Of a DNA stretch of 64,000 nucleotides, positions 10,401 to 23,000 are shown piece by piece (the stretch's first letter is position 1; every line of letters starts with the position of its first letter). The stretch comes from JAXDMK01 sp963765955 (GTDB lineage: Bacteria; Actinomycetota; Acidimicrobiia; Acidimicrobiales; AC-14): the NCBI GenBank assembly GCA_963765955.1, contig CAVXYA010000011.1, forward strand, positions 186,001 through 250,000, written 5' to 3'. The notes beneath the pieces were generated by a model that worked only from the letters and a program-made list of their open reading frames with translations, ran no database searches and was not told the DNA's origin. Position numbers and translations under genes: made by a program.

Positions 10401-12820
10401 ACGCAGGTATCACCGTCGCCTTCACCGCCGCCGGCTCCTCGGTGGCCACCGTCGACGTGAGCGGGGGCGACGGCGGCGACGTGTCCATCACCACCGCCCC
10501 GGTCGCCACCAGCGGCGCCTCGGGCCCGGCCACCGCCCAGTCCAGCGCAACCAACGACGGTGACACGGGCGACGCCACCGGCGGCGCCCGCGCCAACCCC
10601 GTCTCCGTCACCGGCGACTCCGGCGCCACCGGGCCCACCGGAGCGGTCTCCAACACCGCCACCGCCACCAACACACCGGCGGTCACCGGCTCGGCCCTCA
10701 CCGCCGCCGCCTCGGAGGTCGAGTCGGGGGACTCCGGCGACTCCGGCCGCACGGGCGACGCCACCTCCGAAGCCGACGTCCGCTCCATCGCCGGCACCGG
10801 GGCCACCTCCATCGCCGACGCCGACTCCGGCGCCAGCGGCCGGGCGTCCAACGAGATCGACATCGACGCCGAGGGCGGCCAGCCGGCCGACGGCGGCGAC
10901 GGGGCGACCGCCGTCTCCAACACCGGCGGCAACGCCACTTCCGCCCTCACCGGCGGCACCGGCCTCACGCTCGTCCTCACCACCGCCGGCTCGTCGGTCG
11001 CCATCACCGACGCTCCCGGCGGCGACGGCGGCGACGTCTTCATCACCGCGACCCCGGTCGCCACCTCGGGCGACTCGGGTGCCGCCACCGCCCAGTCGAG
11101 CGCCACCAACACCGGCGCCACCGGCGACGCCGCCGGCGGCGCCACCTCCAACCCCCTCGCCCGGTCCGGCAACACCGGCTCCACCGGCGCCAGCGGGTCC
11201 GTCGCCCTCACCCTCGGCGCCTCAAATTCCGCCATATTGGGCAATTCCGTCGCCCTCGGGGCGGGCGAGGCGGCAACCGGCGACTCGGGCGACAGCGGTG
11301 ACTCCGGTGCCGCGGCCGCCGACGGCGATGCCATCTCCACCTCCAACACCGGCGGCGCGGCCGAGTCCGACGCCACCTCGGGCGACACCGGCCCCGCCTC
11401 CAACACCATCGAGATCGACGCCGAGGGCGGCGAAGGGGCCGAGGGCGGCGACACCGGCCTGGCCACCTCGGGCACCGGCGGCACGGCCGACGTCACCGTC
11501 ACCGGCGGCGACGAGCAGGTGGTCGTGCTGGCCACCGCCGGCTCGTCCATCGCCGTCGCCGGGGCCGACGGCGGCGATGGCGGCGACGCCGACATCACCG
11601 TCGCCCCGGTCGCCACGTCGGGCGCCACCGGCTCGGCCACCGCCCAGTCCAGCGCCACCAACAGCGGCGACACCGGCGACTCCATCAGCGGCGCCGCCTC
11701 CAGCCCGGTCGCCACCAGCGGCGGCTCGGGCCCCTCGGGCGCCACCGGCACCGTGGTCATCACCGCCACCTCGGCCAACACCGCCCTTTTGGGCACCGCC
11801 GTCGTGGTCGCGGGCGAGGGCGAGTCGGGCGACTCCGGCGATTCCGGCGACACGGGCGACGCCGAGGCCGAGGGCGAGGCCGACTCGTCGGCCAACTCGG
11901 GCGCCTCCGGTGCCGCCGACGCCCAGTCGGGCGACAGCGGGCCCGCAGCCAACGAGATCGAGGTCGACGCCGACGGCGGCGAGGGCAGCGCCGGCGGATC
12001 GGCCGTCTCGGTTTCCGATGCCGGTGGCGACGTCACCCTCGGGGTCACCGGCGGCGACGGCCTCACCATCCTCGCCTTCGCCGGATCGTCGATCGCCCTC
12101 GGCTCGGCCGACGGCGGCGACGGCGGCGACGCCAACCTCACCCTGAGCCCGTCGGCCACCTCCGGCCGCTCGGGCGACTCGGTCGCCCAGTCCAGCGCCA
12201 CCAACACCGGCGCCACCGGCGACGCCACGTCGAGCGCCGTCTCCGCCCCCGCGGCCCGCACCGGCGATACCGGGTCCACCGGCGGCAGCGGCCCGGTCGC
12301 CGTCATCGCCTCCGCCACCAACAGCGGCCTGGCCGGGCTGGCCGCGGTCGTCGCCGGCGAGCTGGAGGCGGGCGATTCGGGCGATTCGGGCGACTCCGGC
12401 CCCGCCGCCTCCGACGCCGGCGCCGGCTCCGGTGCCAACTCGGGTGCCGGCAGCGGGGCCGACTCCCTCTCCGGCGCCACCGGCCGGGCGGCCAACGGCA
12501 TCGGGGCCGACGTCGAGGGCGGCGAGGGCGGCGACACCGCCGGCACCTCGCTCGCCATCGCCGGCAGCGCCGGGAGCGTCACCGTGACCGACGCGGTGGG
12601 CGACGACACGATCCTGCTCGAGCTGGCCGGCTCCGAGATCTCGGTGAACACGGCCGACGCCGGCGACGGGGGCGACGCCGACGTGGTCGCCGGCCCGGTG
12701 GCCACCAGCGGCGGGTCGGGCCGCGCGAAGGCGCAGACCAGCGCCACCAACTCGGGCGCCACCGGCGACAGCGTCTCCAACGCCGCCGCCCTCCCGGCCT
12801 CGACGTCGGGCGGCACCGGC
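6050..12820 (+). repeat. Tandem protein modules in giant gene 1
   Basis: About 13 diverged copies of a module of about 180 codons can be counted by the QSSANNSGTTG/QSSATNSGDTGD signature, the first at about 6,060 and the last (QTSATNSGATGD) at about 12,740. Early copies use NSGTTG, later ones NSGDTG or NTGATG. Codons end almost always in G or C, giving a 9-bp texture of GGCGACTCG-like triplets. Confidence 0.85.
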
Positions 12821-14002
12821 TCCAGCGGCGGAAGCGGGGGCTCGACCTCGACGCCCACCGCCTCCAACACCGCCCCCCTGGGCGTGGCCGCGGTGCTCCT
12901 GGGCGCCGAGTCGCCCGCCGCCGAAGCGCTGGGGACCGACCCCCTCAGCGCCCTCACCGCCGGCGCACCGCTGGGTGTTGGAATGGCAGCCGCCGGCGAG
13001 GGCGCAGCGACAGACGCATCGACACAAGGTTTGGGTGGCGGTACAGGTGGAGGCTCGAGCGCCGAGACGGGCGGCGGCTCGGGGGGCGGGACGGGCGGCG
13101 GCAGTGGTCCGGATGAGGCATCCGGCACCGGAGGAGCGGGACCGGCCGACAAGGCCGGGGCTGGGGCCTCCGGTCGCGGTGCCTCCCTGACCACTGCCGC
13201 CCCCGACTCCAAGATGGCCGACTCCAAGATGGCCGACTCCAACGCGCCCGACCCGGCCGACTCCAACACGGGATCAGAGTCCGGCGAGGGTGTCGCCCAC
13301 GACGACACCTCGGTCGTCTCCGGCTGCGCCCGGGCGTCGGTGGGGTCGGTGGCGTCGGGCTGCAGCGTGGCCCACGACGGCTCCGTGGCCTCCGGCGACG
13401 CCATCGCCGCCCATGGCTCGGTGGCCTCCGGTTGCTCCCTGGCCGTCGACGACTCGACGGCCTCCGGCGGGGCTTGCGAGAAGGCCCGTCCGGCCCCCGT
13501 CGACGGCCCCTCCGCCCCCGTCCACCAGGGCTCCCACGCCTCCGAGGGCGGGTCGGATGCCCCCCTCCTCGCCCGCACCGGTTCGAGCTCCGCCCTGCTG
13601 GCCCTGCTCGGTGCGCTGCTCCTCCTGATCGGCGCCGCGCTCGTCGTCGCCGGCCGCCAGCGACGCCTCCCGACCGGTTCCATCAGCGGCTCCGGCGACT
13701 CCATCAAACTCCATCACCGGAAGCGTTTTCGCACCGCGAAGGGCCACGTCAGAGGCACTTTCGACGGTGCTTGCGGCACCCCCCTCCGGCCTGACAGGCT
13801 GCGGGCCTTCGCACGAGCAGCGAAGGCAGGTCAACACGTCGACGGATGGTGGGGGCGAGGCTCCCAACACCGTCACCCAGGGACCGAAAGTGCACGGAGA
13901 CAGCACTCCGGTCCTGCACCACAGCTACAAGCGGGCGCTCTCCGGATCGCCCGTGGTCTGCCTGACTTGGTCGTCGAGGTCCAACACCGAAAAGGATTGA
14001 GC
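7215..14002 (+). CDS. Giant surface repeat protein 1, main part with sortase-like anchor
   Basis: This continues the preceding part in the next frame. It carries about ten more modules of roughly 180-190 residues, each with a motif like QSSATNSGDTGD, a GDSGDSGxTGDA stretch and an EGGEGGDGG stretch. The composition is almost only Gly, Ser, Ala, Thr, Asp, Asn, Val and Glu, hence very acidic. The end has Gly/Ser-rich spacers, four and a half 12-residue repeats (SVASGCSVAHDG type, 13311-13475), LARTG (13568-13582), a membrane helix and RQRR. This matches a sortase E (LAxTG) sorting signal. A stop is expected near 13,680-13,720, but none exists: the frame runs on through the leader into giant gene 2 and ends only at 27106. 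The end given here is the last base before the gene 2 start. Confidence 0.7.
13703..14002 (+). promoter_or_regulatory. Leader-like region between giant genes 1 and 2
   Basis: These 300 bases have ordinary, non-repetitive composition and translate to Arg/His/Pro-rich sequence unlike either giant protein, so they look non-coding although the giant frame stays open. They contain GCGAAGGGCCAC, GTCAGAGGC (13748-13756) and GGTGCTTGCGGCACCCCCC (13766-13784), matching the leader of giant gene 1. Further inverted repeats (GGCCTTCGC...GCGAAGGC near 13,806-13,830) suggest a structured RNA. AAAGGA (13991-13996) serves the ATG at 14003. Confidence 0.5.
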
Positions 14003-17000
14003 ATGAGAATCGGCAATGCGGGAGCAGAGCGAGCGACGTCGAGGAGTGCCCTCATCGGGGCGCTGACCGCGACGATCCTGGTCTTCATCGGGGCCGGCCC
14101 CGCGGTCGGGCAGGACGCGCCGCCGCCGGACGCCACCTCCGAAGCCGTCAGCACGCCGGTGGCCTCCACCGGGGACGACACCACGGCGACCAGCACGCCT
14201 GTGGCGGACACGCCCGCCGAGACGCCCACCACGTTGGCGCCTGTGGCCGATACTGCGGCCCAGGACGACCCTCCCGCCGACACCGGTGAGAGCGGCGAGG
14301 CCACGTCCGTGGGCCGGGCCGTCAGCAACTCCAACAGCGGCGCCCAGTCCACCGCCACGGCCCGCTCCGGCTCCACCGGCTCGGCCGTCAACGTGACCGG
14401 CATCGTCGCCGAGGGCGGCCAGGGCGGCAGCGCCGGAATCGCGGCCACGGCTGTTGGAGGCGGCAACGGCAGCACCGTCGCCGTCAACACCGCCAGCGCC
14501 GGACAGGGTGGGGCCGCATCGGTGTCGGCCGCTCCCACCGCCACCAGCGGGTCCAGCGGTGCAGCTGTCGGCCAGTCCAGCGCCACCAACACCGGTGACA
14601 CGGGCAACGCCACCTCGACCGCCGTCTCCAACCCGGTCTCCACCTCCGGCACCACCGGCACCCCCGGCTCCAGCGGTGCCGCTTCCAACAACCCCTTCGC
14701 CACCAACACCGGCCTCCTCGGCATCGCCTTCGGCGGCGGCGCCCGCGGCGGCCCCGGCCTCCCCCTCCTCTTCCCCGGCTTCGGCAGCCCGCTGAACGGC
14801 GCCGGCGAGGGCGGACCCACCTCCTCCGGTGACTCCGGCAACTCCGGCGACTCCGGCAACGCCAGCGCACGGGGCTTCGCGGCGAGCGTCGCCAACTCGG
14901 GCGCCGACTCCAACGCGGACGCCCTGTCGGGCGACACGGGCAACGCCACCAACGTCACGTTCCTCGGCGCCCTCGGCGGCGGCGCGGGCGACACCACCGG
15001 CGGCCTCATCGGCCTCGACGGCGTCTCGGTCGGCTCCGCGACGGGCGGCACGGGCGGCAGCGCCACCATCACGGTCACCCCCGTCGCCACCTCCGGCGCC
15101 TCCGGCGCCAGCACCGCCCAGTCCAGCGCCACCAACACCGGCGACACCGGCGACGCCTGGTCCTCCGCCACCGCCAGCCCCGTCGCCACCTCCGGCGACA
15201 CCGGCGACACCGGCGACACGGGCGACGTCACCGCCAACCCCTCCGCCACCAACACCGCCCTACTGGGCACGGCCATCGCCGTCAGCCTGGGCGCCGAGTC
15301 AGGCGACTCCGGTGACTCGGGCGACTCCGGCGACGCGGAGGCAACCGGCTCCGCCGACAGCTTCGCCAACTCCGGCGCCAGCTCCTCGGCCGACTCCGAG
15401 TCGGGCGACACCGGCAACGCCACCAACGTCACCCTGGCCGAGGCCGAGGGTGCCGACGGCGGCGACGGCGGCCTGATCATCGGCGTGGCCGGCGACGGCG
15501 GCGACGTCGAAGGCGACGACGACACCATCGGCCTGTTCGGCTTCGGCGTGGTCGCCGGGTCCAGCGTGGCCGTGGCCGACGCCAACGGCGGCTCGGCCGG
15601 CACCGCCAGCCTGACCGCCACCCCCACCGCCACCAGCGGCGCCTCCGGCGCAGCCACGGCCCAGTCCAGCGCCACCAACACCGGCGACACCGGCGACGCT
15701 TACTCCGAAGCCGAATCCAGCCCCGTCGCCACCTCCGGTGACACCGGCGACACCGGTGACACGGGCGACGTCACCTCCGCCCCCACGGCCACCAACACCG
15801 CAATCCTGGGCACGGCCATCGCCATCGCCGGCCCGGCCGAGTCGGGCGACTCGGGTGACTCGGGCGACACCGGTGACGCCGAGGCCGACGGCGACGCCAC
15901 CTCGGCCGCCAACTCCGGCGCCAGCTCCGACGCCGACGCCACCTCGGGCGACACCGGCGACGCGACCAACATCGACATCCTCGAGGTCGAGTCCGGCGAT
16001 GGCGGCGACGGCGGGCTCGCCGTGGCCATCGCCGGTGACGGCGGCGACGCCGAGGGCGAAGGCGGCGGAACCGGTCTGCTCATCCTCCCGGGCCTGGGCT
16101 TCGGCCTGGGCGGCACCACCGGCGGCTCCAGCGTGGCCGTGGCCTCGGCCGACGGGGCCGACGGCGGCGACGCCACCCTCACCGCCACGCCCACCGCCAC
16201 CTCCGGCGACTCGGGTGTCGCGCTCGGCCAGTCGAGCGCCACCAACTACGGCGACACCGGCGACGCCAGCTCCAGCGCCGTCTCCGACCCGACTGCCGAG
16301 ACCGGCGACTCGGGCGACAGCGGCGACTCGGGCGACGCCACCGCCACCCCGACGGCCACCAACTCCGGCCTGTTCGGCACGGCCATCGCCATCTCCCTGG
16401 GTGCGGAGACGGGCGACGGCGGCGACAGCGGCGACACGGGCGACGCCGAGGCCGAGGCCGAGGTCGACAGCTCGGCCAACTCCGGCGCCAACGTCTCCGC
16501 CGACAGCGAGTCCGGCTCCACCGGCGACGCCACGAACATCCTCGTGGCCGACATCGACGGCGGCGAGGGCGGCGACGGCGGCCTGGCCGTGGCGATCTCC
16601 GACGACGGCGGCGAGGCCGAGAACGACATCGACGGCGACGACATCGAGGGCAGCGCGGTCGCCACCGGCGGCTCGAGCCTGGCCACGGCGTCCTCCAACG
16701 GCGGTGCCGGCGGCGACGCCACCGCCACCATCACGCCCACTGCCACCAGCGGCGACTCGGGCACGGCCCGGGCCCAGGGCAGCGCCACCAACACCGGCGC
16801 CACCGGCAACGCAACCTCCAGCGCCACCGCCGACCCCAGCGCCGAGACCGGCGATTCGGGCGAGGGCGGCGATTCGGGCGACGCCGGCGACGGCGCCACC
16901 GCCACCAACAGCGGCACCCTCGGCACGGCTGTCGCCCTGTTCGACGGCGTGGCCACCAACACCGCCCTCGGCGGCACTGCGATCGCCATCGGCGTCCCGT

Positions 17001-20000
17001 CCGACGAGGGCGACGAGGGCGACTCCGGTGACACCGGCGACGCCGAGATCGAAGGTTCCGCCACCAGCTTCGCCAACTCCGGCGCCAACGTCGACGTGAC
17101 GTCCCTCTCGGGCGACACCGGCGACGCCAGCAACGACCTCGACGTCGAGGTCGAGGCGGGCGAGGGCGGCGACGGCCTCCTGGCCGTGGCGGTCTCCGAC
17201 GACGGCGGCGACGCCGAGAACGACATCGAGGGCGGCGACATCGACGGTGTCGCACTGGCCCGGGGCGGCGCCTCGCTCGCCACCAGCGAGGCCGACGGCG
17301 GCGACGGCGGCGCGGCCGACCTCGACACCACGGCCGCTGCCACCAGCGGCGGCTCCGGCGCCTCCGTGGCCCAGGGCAGCACCACCAACAGCGGCCACAC
17401 CGGGGCGGCGTGGTCGGAGGCCAACTTCGGCGGCGAGGCCGAGACCGGCGACTCGGGCGACGACGGCGACTCCGGCAGCGCCTCGCTCGCCGGCACCGCC
17501 ACCAGCTTCGCCAGCTCGGGCGCCAGCACCACCGCCAGCGCCCTGTCGGGCGACACCGGCGACGCCGACAACGACCTCGAGCTCGACGTCGAGGCGGGCG
17601 AGGGCGGCGACGGCGGCCTGGCCGTGTCGGTCTCCGACGAGGGCGGCGAGGCTGTGAACGACGTCGACGGCGACGAGGTCGAGGGCACCGGAGTCGCCAT
17701 CGGCGGCGCATCGTTGGCCACCAGCCAGGCCGGCGGCGGCGACGGCGGCGACGCCGACCTCACGGTCACCCCCACGGCCACCAGCGGCGCCTCGGGCGAC
17801 GCCCGGGCCCAGGGCAGTGCCACCAACAAGGGCCACACCGGCGACGCCTACTCCGCCGCCGACTCGGGCGGCGAGGCTGAGTCGGGCGACGCCGGCGAGG
17901 GCGGCAACTCCGGCGACGCCACCGCCACCGGGGCTGCCACCAGCTTCGCCAACTCGGGCGCCAACGTGGTCGTCGACTCCCTGTCGGGCGACACCGGAGA
18001 CGCCGACAACGACCTCGACCTCGACGTCGAGGCGGGCGAGGGCGGCGACGGCGGCCTGGCCGTGGCTCTCTCCGACGAGGGCGGCGACGCCACCAACGAG
18101 GTCGAGGTCACCACCGACCTCGACGCCGACCTGTTCGCCACCGGCGGCGCCTCGGTCTCGGTCGCCTCCTCGGGCGGCGGTGCCGGCGGCGACGCCAGCG
18201 CCACCGTTGCCCCCACCGCGACCAGCGGGGCCACCGGTTCCTCCGTCGCCCAGGGCAGCACCACCAACTACGGCGACACCGGCGACGCCGCCTCCTCTGC
18301 CACCTCCAGCCCGGAGGCCTCCACGGGTGACACGGGCAGCTCGGGCGACGAGGGTGACGACGAGCTCACCACCGTCGCCACCAACGACGGCATCCTCGGC
18401 ACCGCCATCGCCATCGGCGACGCCACCGCCACCAACACCGGCCTGGCCGGCACGGCCGTGGCCATCGCCCCCTCCGACGCCTCGAGCGACGACTCGGGCG
18501 CCAGCGGCTCCACCGGCGACGCCTCGGCCAGCGGCTCGGCCGACAGCTCGTCCAACTCCGGTGCCGCCACCCGCGCCGACGCCCTCAGCGGCAACTCGGG
18601 CGACGCCGACAACGACCTCGACCTCGACCTCGAGGGCGGCGAAGGCGGCGACGGCCTGGTGGCCATCGCCGTGTCCGGTGAAGGCGGCGAGGCAGAGAAC
18701 GACGTCGACGGCGTCGACGTCGACGTGACCGGTTCGGCGGCCGGCGGCGCCAGCGTGGCGACGTCCGACTCCAACGGCGGCGACGGCGGCGAGGCCACTG
18801 CCACCATCGACCTGTGGGCCACCTCGGGCGCCTCCGGCGCCGCGACCGCCCAGTCCAGCGCCACCAACACCGGTGACACCGGCGACGCCATCTCGGTGGC
18901 CACCGCCTCCCCGACGGCCGAAACCGGCGACTCGGGCGACACCGGGGACACCGGCGACGCCACTGGGCACGCCACCGCGGTCAACACCGCAGCCCTCGGC
19001 ACCGCTCTCGCCGTCGGAGGCACCACCTCCTCGGGCGCGTCCGGCGACTCCGGTGACACCGGCGACGCCTCCGCCGACGCCACGGCCGACAGCGCGGCCA
19101 ACTCCGGCGCGGCATCGGGCAGCGGCTCGGCGTCCGGCGACAGCGGCGACGCCACCAACAGCCTCGACGCCGACATCGACGGCGGCGAGGGCGGCGACGG
19201 CGGCCTGGCCGTCGCGGTGGCCGGCGACGGCGGCGAGGCCGAGAACGACATCGAGGCCGGCACCGACGCCGACATCGACGTCTCCGCCTCGGGCGGCCCG
19301 TCGGTCGCGACTGTGGTCGCCGACGGCGGTGCGGGTGGCGACGCCACCCTCGAGGCCGACGTCAGCGCCACCAGCGGCGGCTCGGGTGTCACCAAGGCCC
19401 AGTCCAGCGCCACCAACAGCGGCGACACCGGCGACGCCACCTCGGCCGCTTCCACCAGCCCCACCGCCGAGTCCGGCGACTCGGGTGACACCGGCGACAC
19501 CGGCGACGCCGACGGCAGTCCCACCGCCACCAACAGCGGCCTGGCCGGCACGGCCCTGGTGGTCGCCGGGTCGACTGAGTCGGGCGACTCCGGAGACTCC
19601 GGCGACACCGGCGCGGCCGCCATCTCGGGCGTGGCCAACAGCGCCGCCAGCTCGGGCGCGGCATCGTCGGCCACCACCCTCTCGGGCAACACCGGCAACG
19701 CCCTCAACGACATCGACGCCGAGGTCGAGGCCGGTGAAGGTGGCGACGGCGGTCTTGCGGTTGGCGTCTCCGACGACGGCGGCGAGGCCGAGAACGACAT
19801 CGACGCCGGCACCGGCGCCGACATCACCGCTTCCGCCACCGGCGGCAGCAGCGTCAGCACCGTCGAGGTCACCGGCGGCGACGGCGGCGAAGCCACGCTG
19901 ACGGCCACGCCCGTCGCCACCAGCGGCGACACGGGCGCCTCCACCGCCCAGTCCAGCGCCACCAACAGCGGCGACACGGGCGACGCCACCTCCCAGGCCC

Positions 20001-23000
20001 TGTCCAATGGCTCGGCCACCTCGGGTGACTCGGGCGACACCGGCGACACCGGCGACGCCGTCAACGAGGGGGCGGCCATCAACACCGCCCTCCTCGGCAC
20101 TGCTCTGGCCCTCGGTGGCGCAGCCGCCTCCGGCTCCTCGGGCAACTCGGGCGCCACCGGCTCGGCCAGCGCCCTCAGCTCGTCGGGCAGCTCGGCCAGC
20201 TCCGGCTCCGCCTCTCGTGCCGACTCCGTGTCAGGCGACGGCGGCACTGCCGACAACGACCTCGACGTCGCCCTCACCGGCGGCGAAGGCGGCGACGGCG
20301 GCCTCGGCCTCGCCCTCGCCGACGACGGCGGTGACGCCGTGAACGAGATCGAGGCCGGTGCCGGCTCCGACGTCGACGTCTCCGCCATCGGCGGCAACAG
20401 CGTCGCCGTGGTCGACGACGCCGGCGGCGACGGCGGCTCGGTCGTCTTCGACGTCGCCCCCGAGACCGTCGCCGGCGGCTCCGGCGCGGCGACGGCCCAG
20501 TCCAGCTCCACCAACTCGGGTGACACCGGCAACGCCACGTCGCTCGCCACCTCCAACGCCTCGGCCAAGTCGGGCGACTCGGGCGACACCGGCGACACCG
20601 GCGACGCCTTCAGCAGCCCCAGCGCGGTGAACTCCGCCATCGGCGGCACGGCCGTCGCCATCGGCGGCGAGGCCGAGTCGGGCGACTCGGGTGACTCCGG
20701 CAACACCGGCGACGCCATCGTCATCGGCGGCGGCTCGGTCGCCTCCGGCAACTCGGGCGACACCGGCGACACCGGCAACGCCTTCGCCGAGCCGGCCGCG
20801 GTCAACACCGCCCTCCTCGGCACGGCCGCCGCCATCGGCGGCGAGGCCGAGTCGGGTGACTCGGGCGACTCGGGCGACACCGGCGACGCCCTGGCCGTCG
20901 GCGGCAGCGCCTTCGCCGACTCCAACACCGGTTCCACTTCGGCGGCCGACGCCGTGTCCGGCTCCACCGGTGATGCCAACAACGACTTCGCCCTCGCCCT
21001 CGAAGGCGGCGAAGGCGGCGACGGCGGCCTCGGCATCGCCATCGCCGGCGACGGTGGCGACGCCGTCAACGCAGTCCTCGCCGGGCCCGGCTCCTCGGTG
21101 GAAGCTGCTGCCTTCGGCGGCGACAGCGTCGCCGTCGGCGGTATCGCCATCGCCGGCGACGGCGGGGCGGCCCTCAACCTGATCGTGGGCAGCGACGCGA
21201 CCGCGGCCACCGCCGTCGGCGGCGACAGCGTGGCCACGTCCACTGCCGGAGCCGGCGACGGCGGCGCAATCAGCATCGAGGCCATGCCGGTCACCACCAG
21301 CGGCAGCTCGGGTGCGGCAACGGCCCAGTCCAGCTCCACCAACACCGGAAACACCGGCAACGCCACCGCCCGGGCCTACGACACCGGCACGGCGACGTCC
21401 GGCGACTCGGGCACCACGGGCGACACCGGCGACGCCGACTCCAACCCCACCGCCGTCAACTCCCAGCCCACCGGCGCCGCCATCGCAGTCGGCGGCGAGG
21501 CCGAGTCGGGCGACTCCGGTGACTCCGGTTCCACCGGCAATGCCGCCGCCGGGGCGGAGGCCGTGGCGGGTGCCAACTCGGGCGCCACCAGCTTCGCCAC
21601 CGCCCGCTCGGGCGACACCGGCGACGCCGACACCGACCTGATCCTCGTCGCCGTCGGCGGCGAGGGTGGCGAGCCCGGCCTCAGCGCAGCCATCTCCGGT
21701 GCGGGCGGCCCGGCCGTGAACATCGTGCTCGGCACCGGCCTCGGCGACGCCGAGGGGGCCAACATCCTGGCCGCCGGCGGCAACAGCGTGGCCACGGCCG
21801 AGGCCAACGGCGGCGACGGCGGGGCGGCCAGCATCACCGCCAACCCGCACACCACCAGCGGCAGCACCGGCGCCTCCACCGCCCAGTCCAGCGCCACCAA
21901 CAGCGGCGACACGGGCGACGCCACCTCGGTGGCGGTGGCCACGCCGTCCGCTCGCTCGGGCAACTCCGGGGCCACCGGCTCCACCGGCGCCGCCACCAAC
22001 GACCCCACCGCCACCAACTCCTCGAACGTCCTCGGCACCTCCCTCGCGGTGGGTGGCGAGGCCGAATCGGGCGACTCGGGCGACTCGGGCGACACGGGTG
22101 ACGCCTTCTCCTTCGGCGCCGCCGCCGCCTTCAGCAACAGCGGGGCCGACTCCGGCGCCATCTCCACCTCGGGCGACACGGGCGACGCCGACAACGACGT
22201 CCTCCTGCTCGCCGCCGGCGGCGAGGGCGGCGAGGGCGGCACGGCCCTGGCGGTCAACGTCGATGCCGCCCTGATCGGTGTGTCCGGCGGCGCTCTCAAC
22301 GTGGTCGTCGGCAGCGAACTCGAGGGCGACGTCTCCGCCACCGGCGGCAGCACCGTCTCCACCGCCGAGGCCAACGGGGGCGACGGCGGCGCCGCCACCA
22401 TCACCGCCTCCCCGGTGGCGGCCTCTGGGGCCACGGGTGCCTCCACGGCCCAGTCCAGCGCCACCAACAGCGGTGACACGGGCGACGCCACGGCCAACGC
22501 CGCCACCAACCCCTACGCCGCTTCGGGCCATTCCGGCGCCACCGGCGCCACGGGTGCGGCCCAGTCCAGCCCCACCGCGGTGAACACCGGCCTCGCCGGC
22601 ACCGCCGTCGCCGTAGGCGGCGAGGAGACCGAGTCGGGCGACTCGGGCGAGTCCGGTGACACGGGCGACGCCACCGCGATCGGTGTGGCCGAGGCGGCCG
22701 CCAGCAGCGGGGCCCTCTCCATCGCCGACTCGGCGTCGGGCGACAGCGGCGACGCCGGCAACGCCGTCGGCGCCATCGCCATCGGCGGCGAGGGCGGCGA
22801 GGGCGGCGAGGCGGCAGCCGTCAACCTCGGCATCGCCGGTCTCGACCTCTCGGGTGCGGCAGTCAACGTCCTCATCGGGGCCGACGTCGACGGAGATGTC
22901 CGGGCCGTGGGCGGCAGCACCGTCGCCACCGCCGCCGCCAACGGCGGCGCCGGCGGGGCAGCCGACATCACCGCCAGCCCGCAGGCCACCTCGGGGGTCA

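Noticed and set aside
13703..14002. Coding linker joining giant genes 1 and 2
   Set aside because: Although open, the translation is Arg/His/Pro-rich and unlike both proteins. It contains the leader motif shared with gene 1 and a good ribosome-binding site plus signal peptide right after it.
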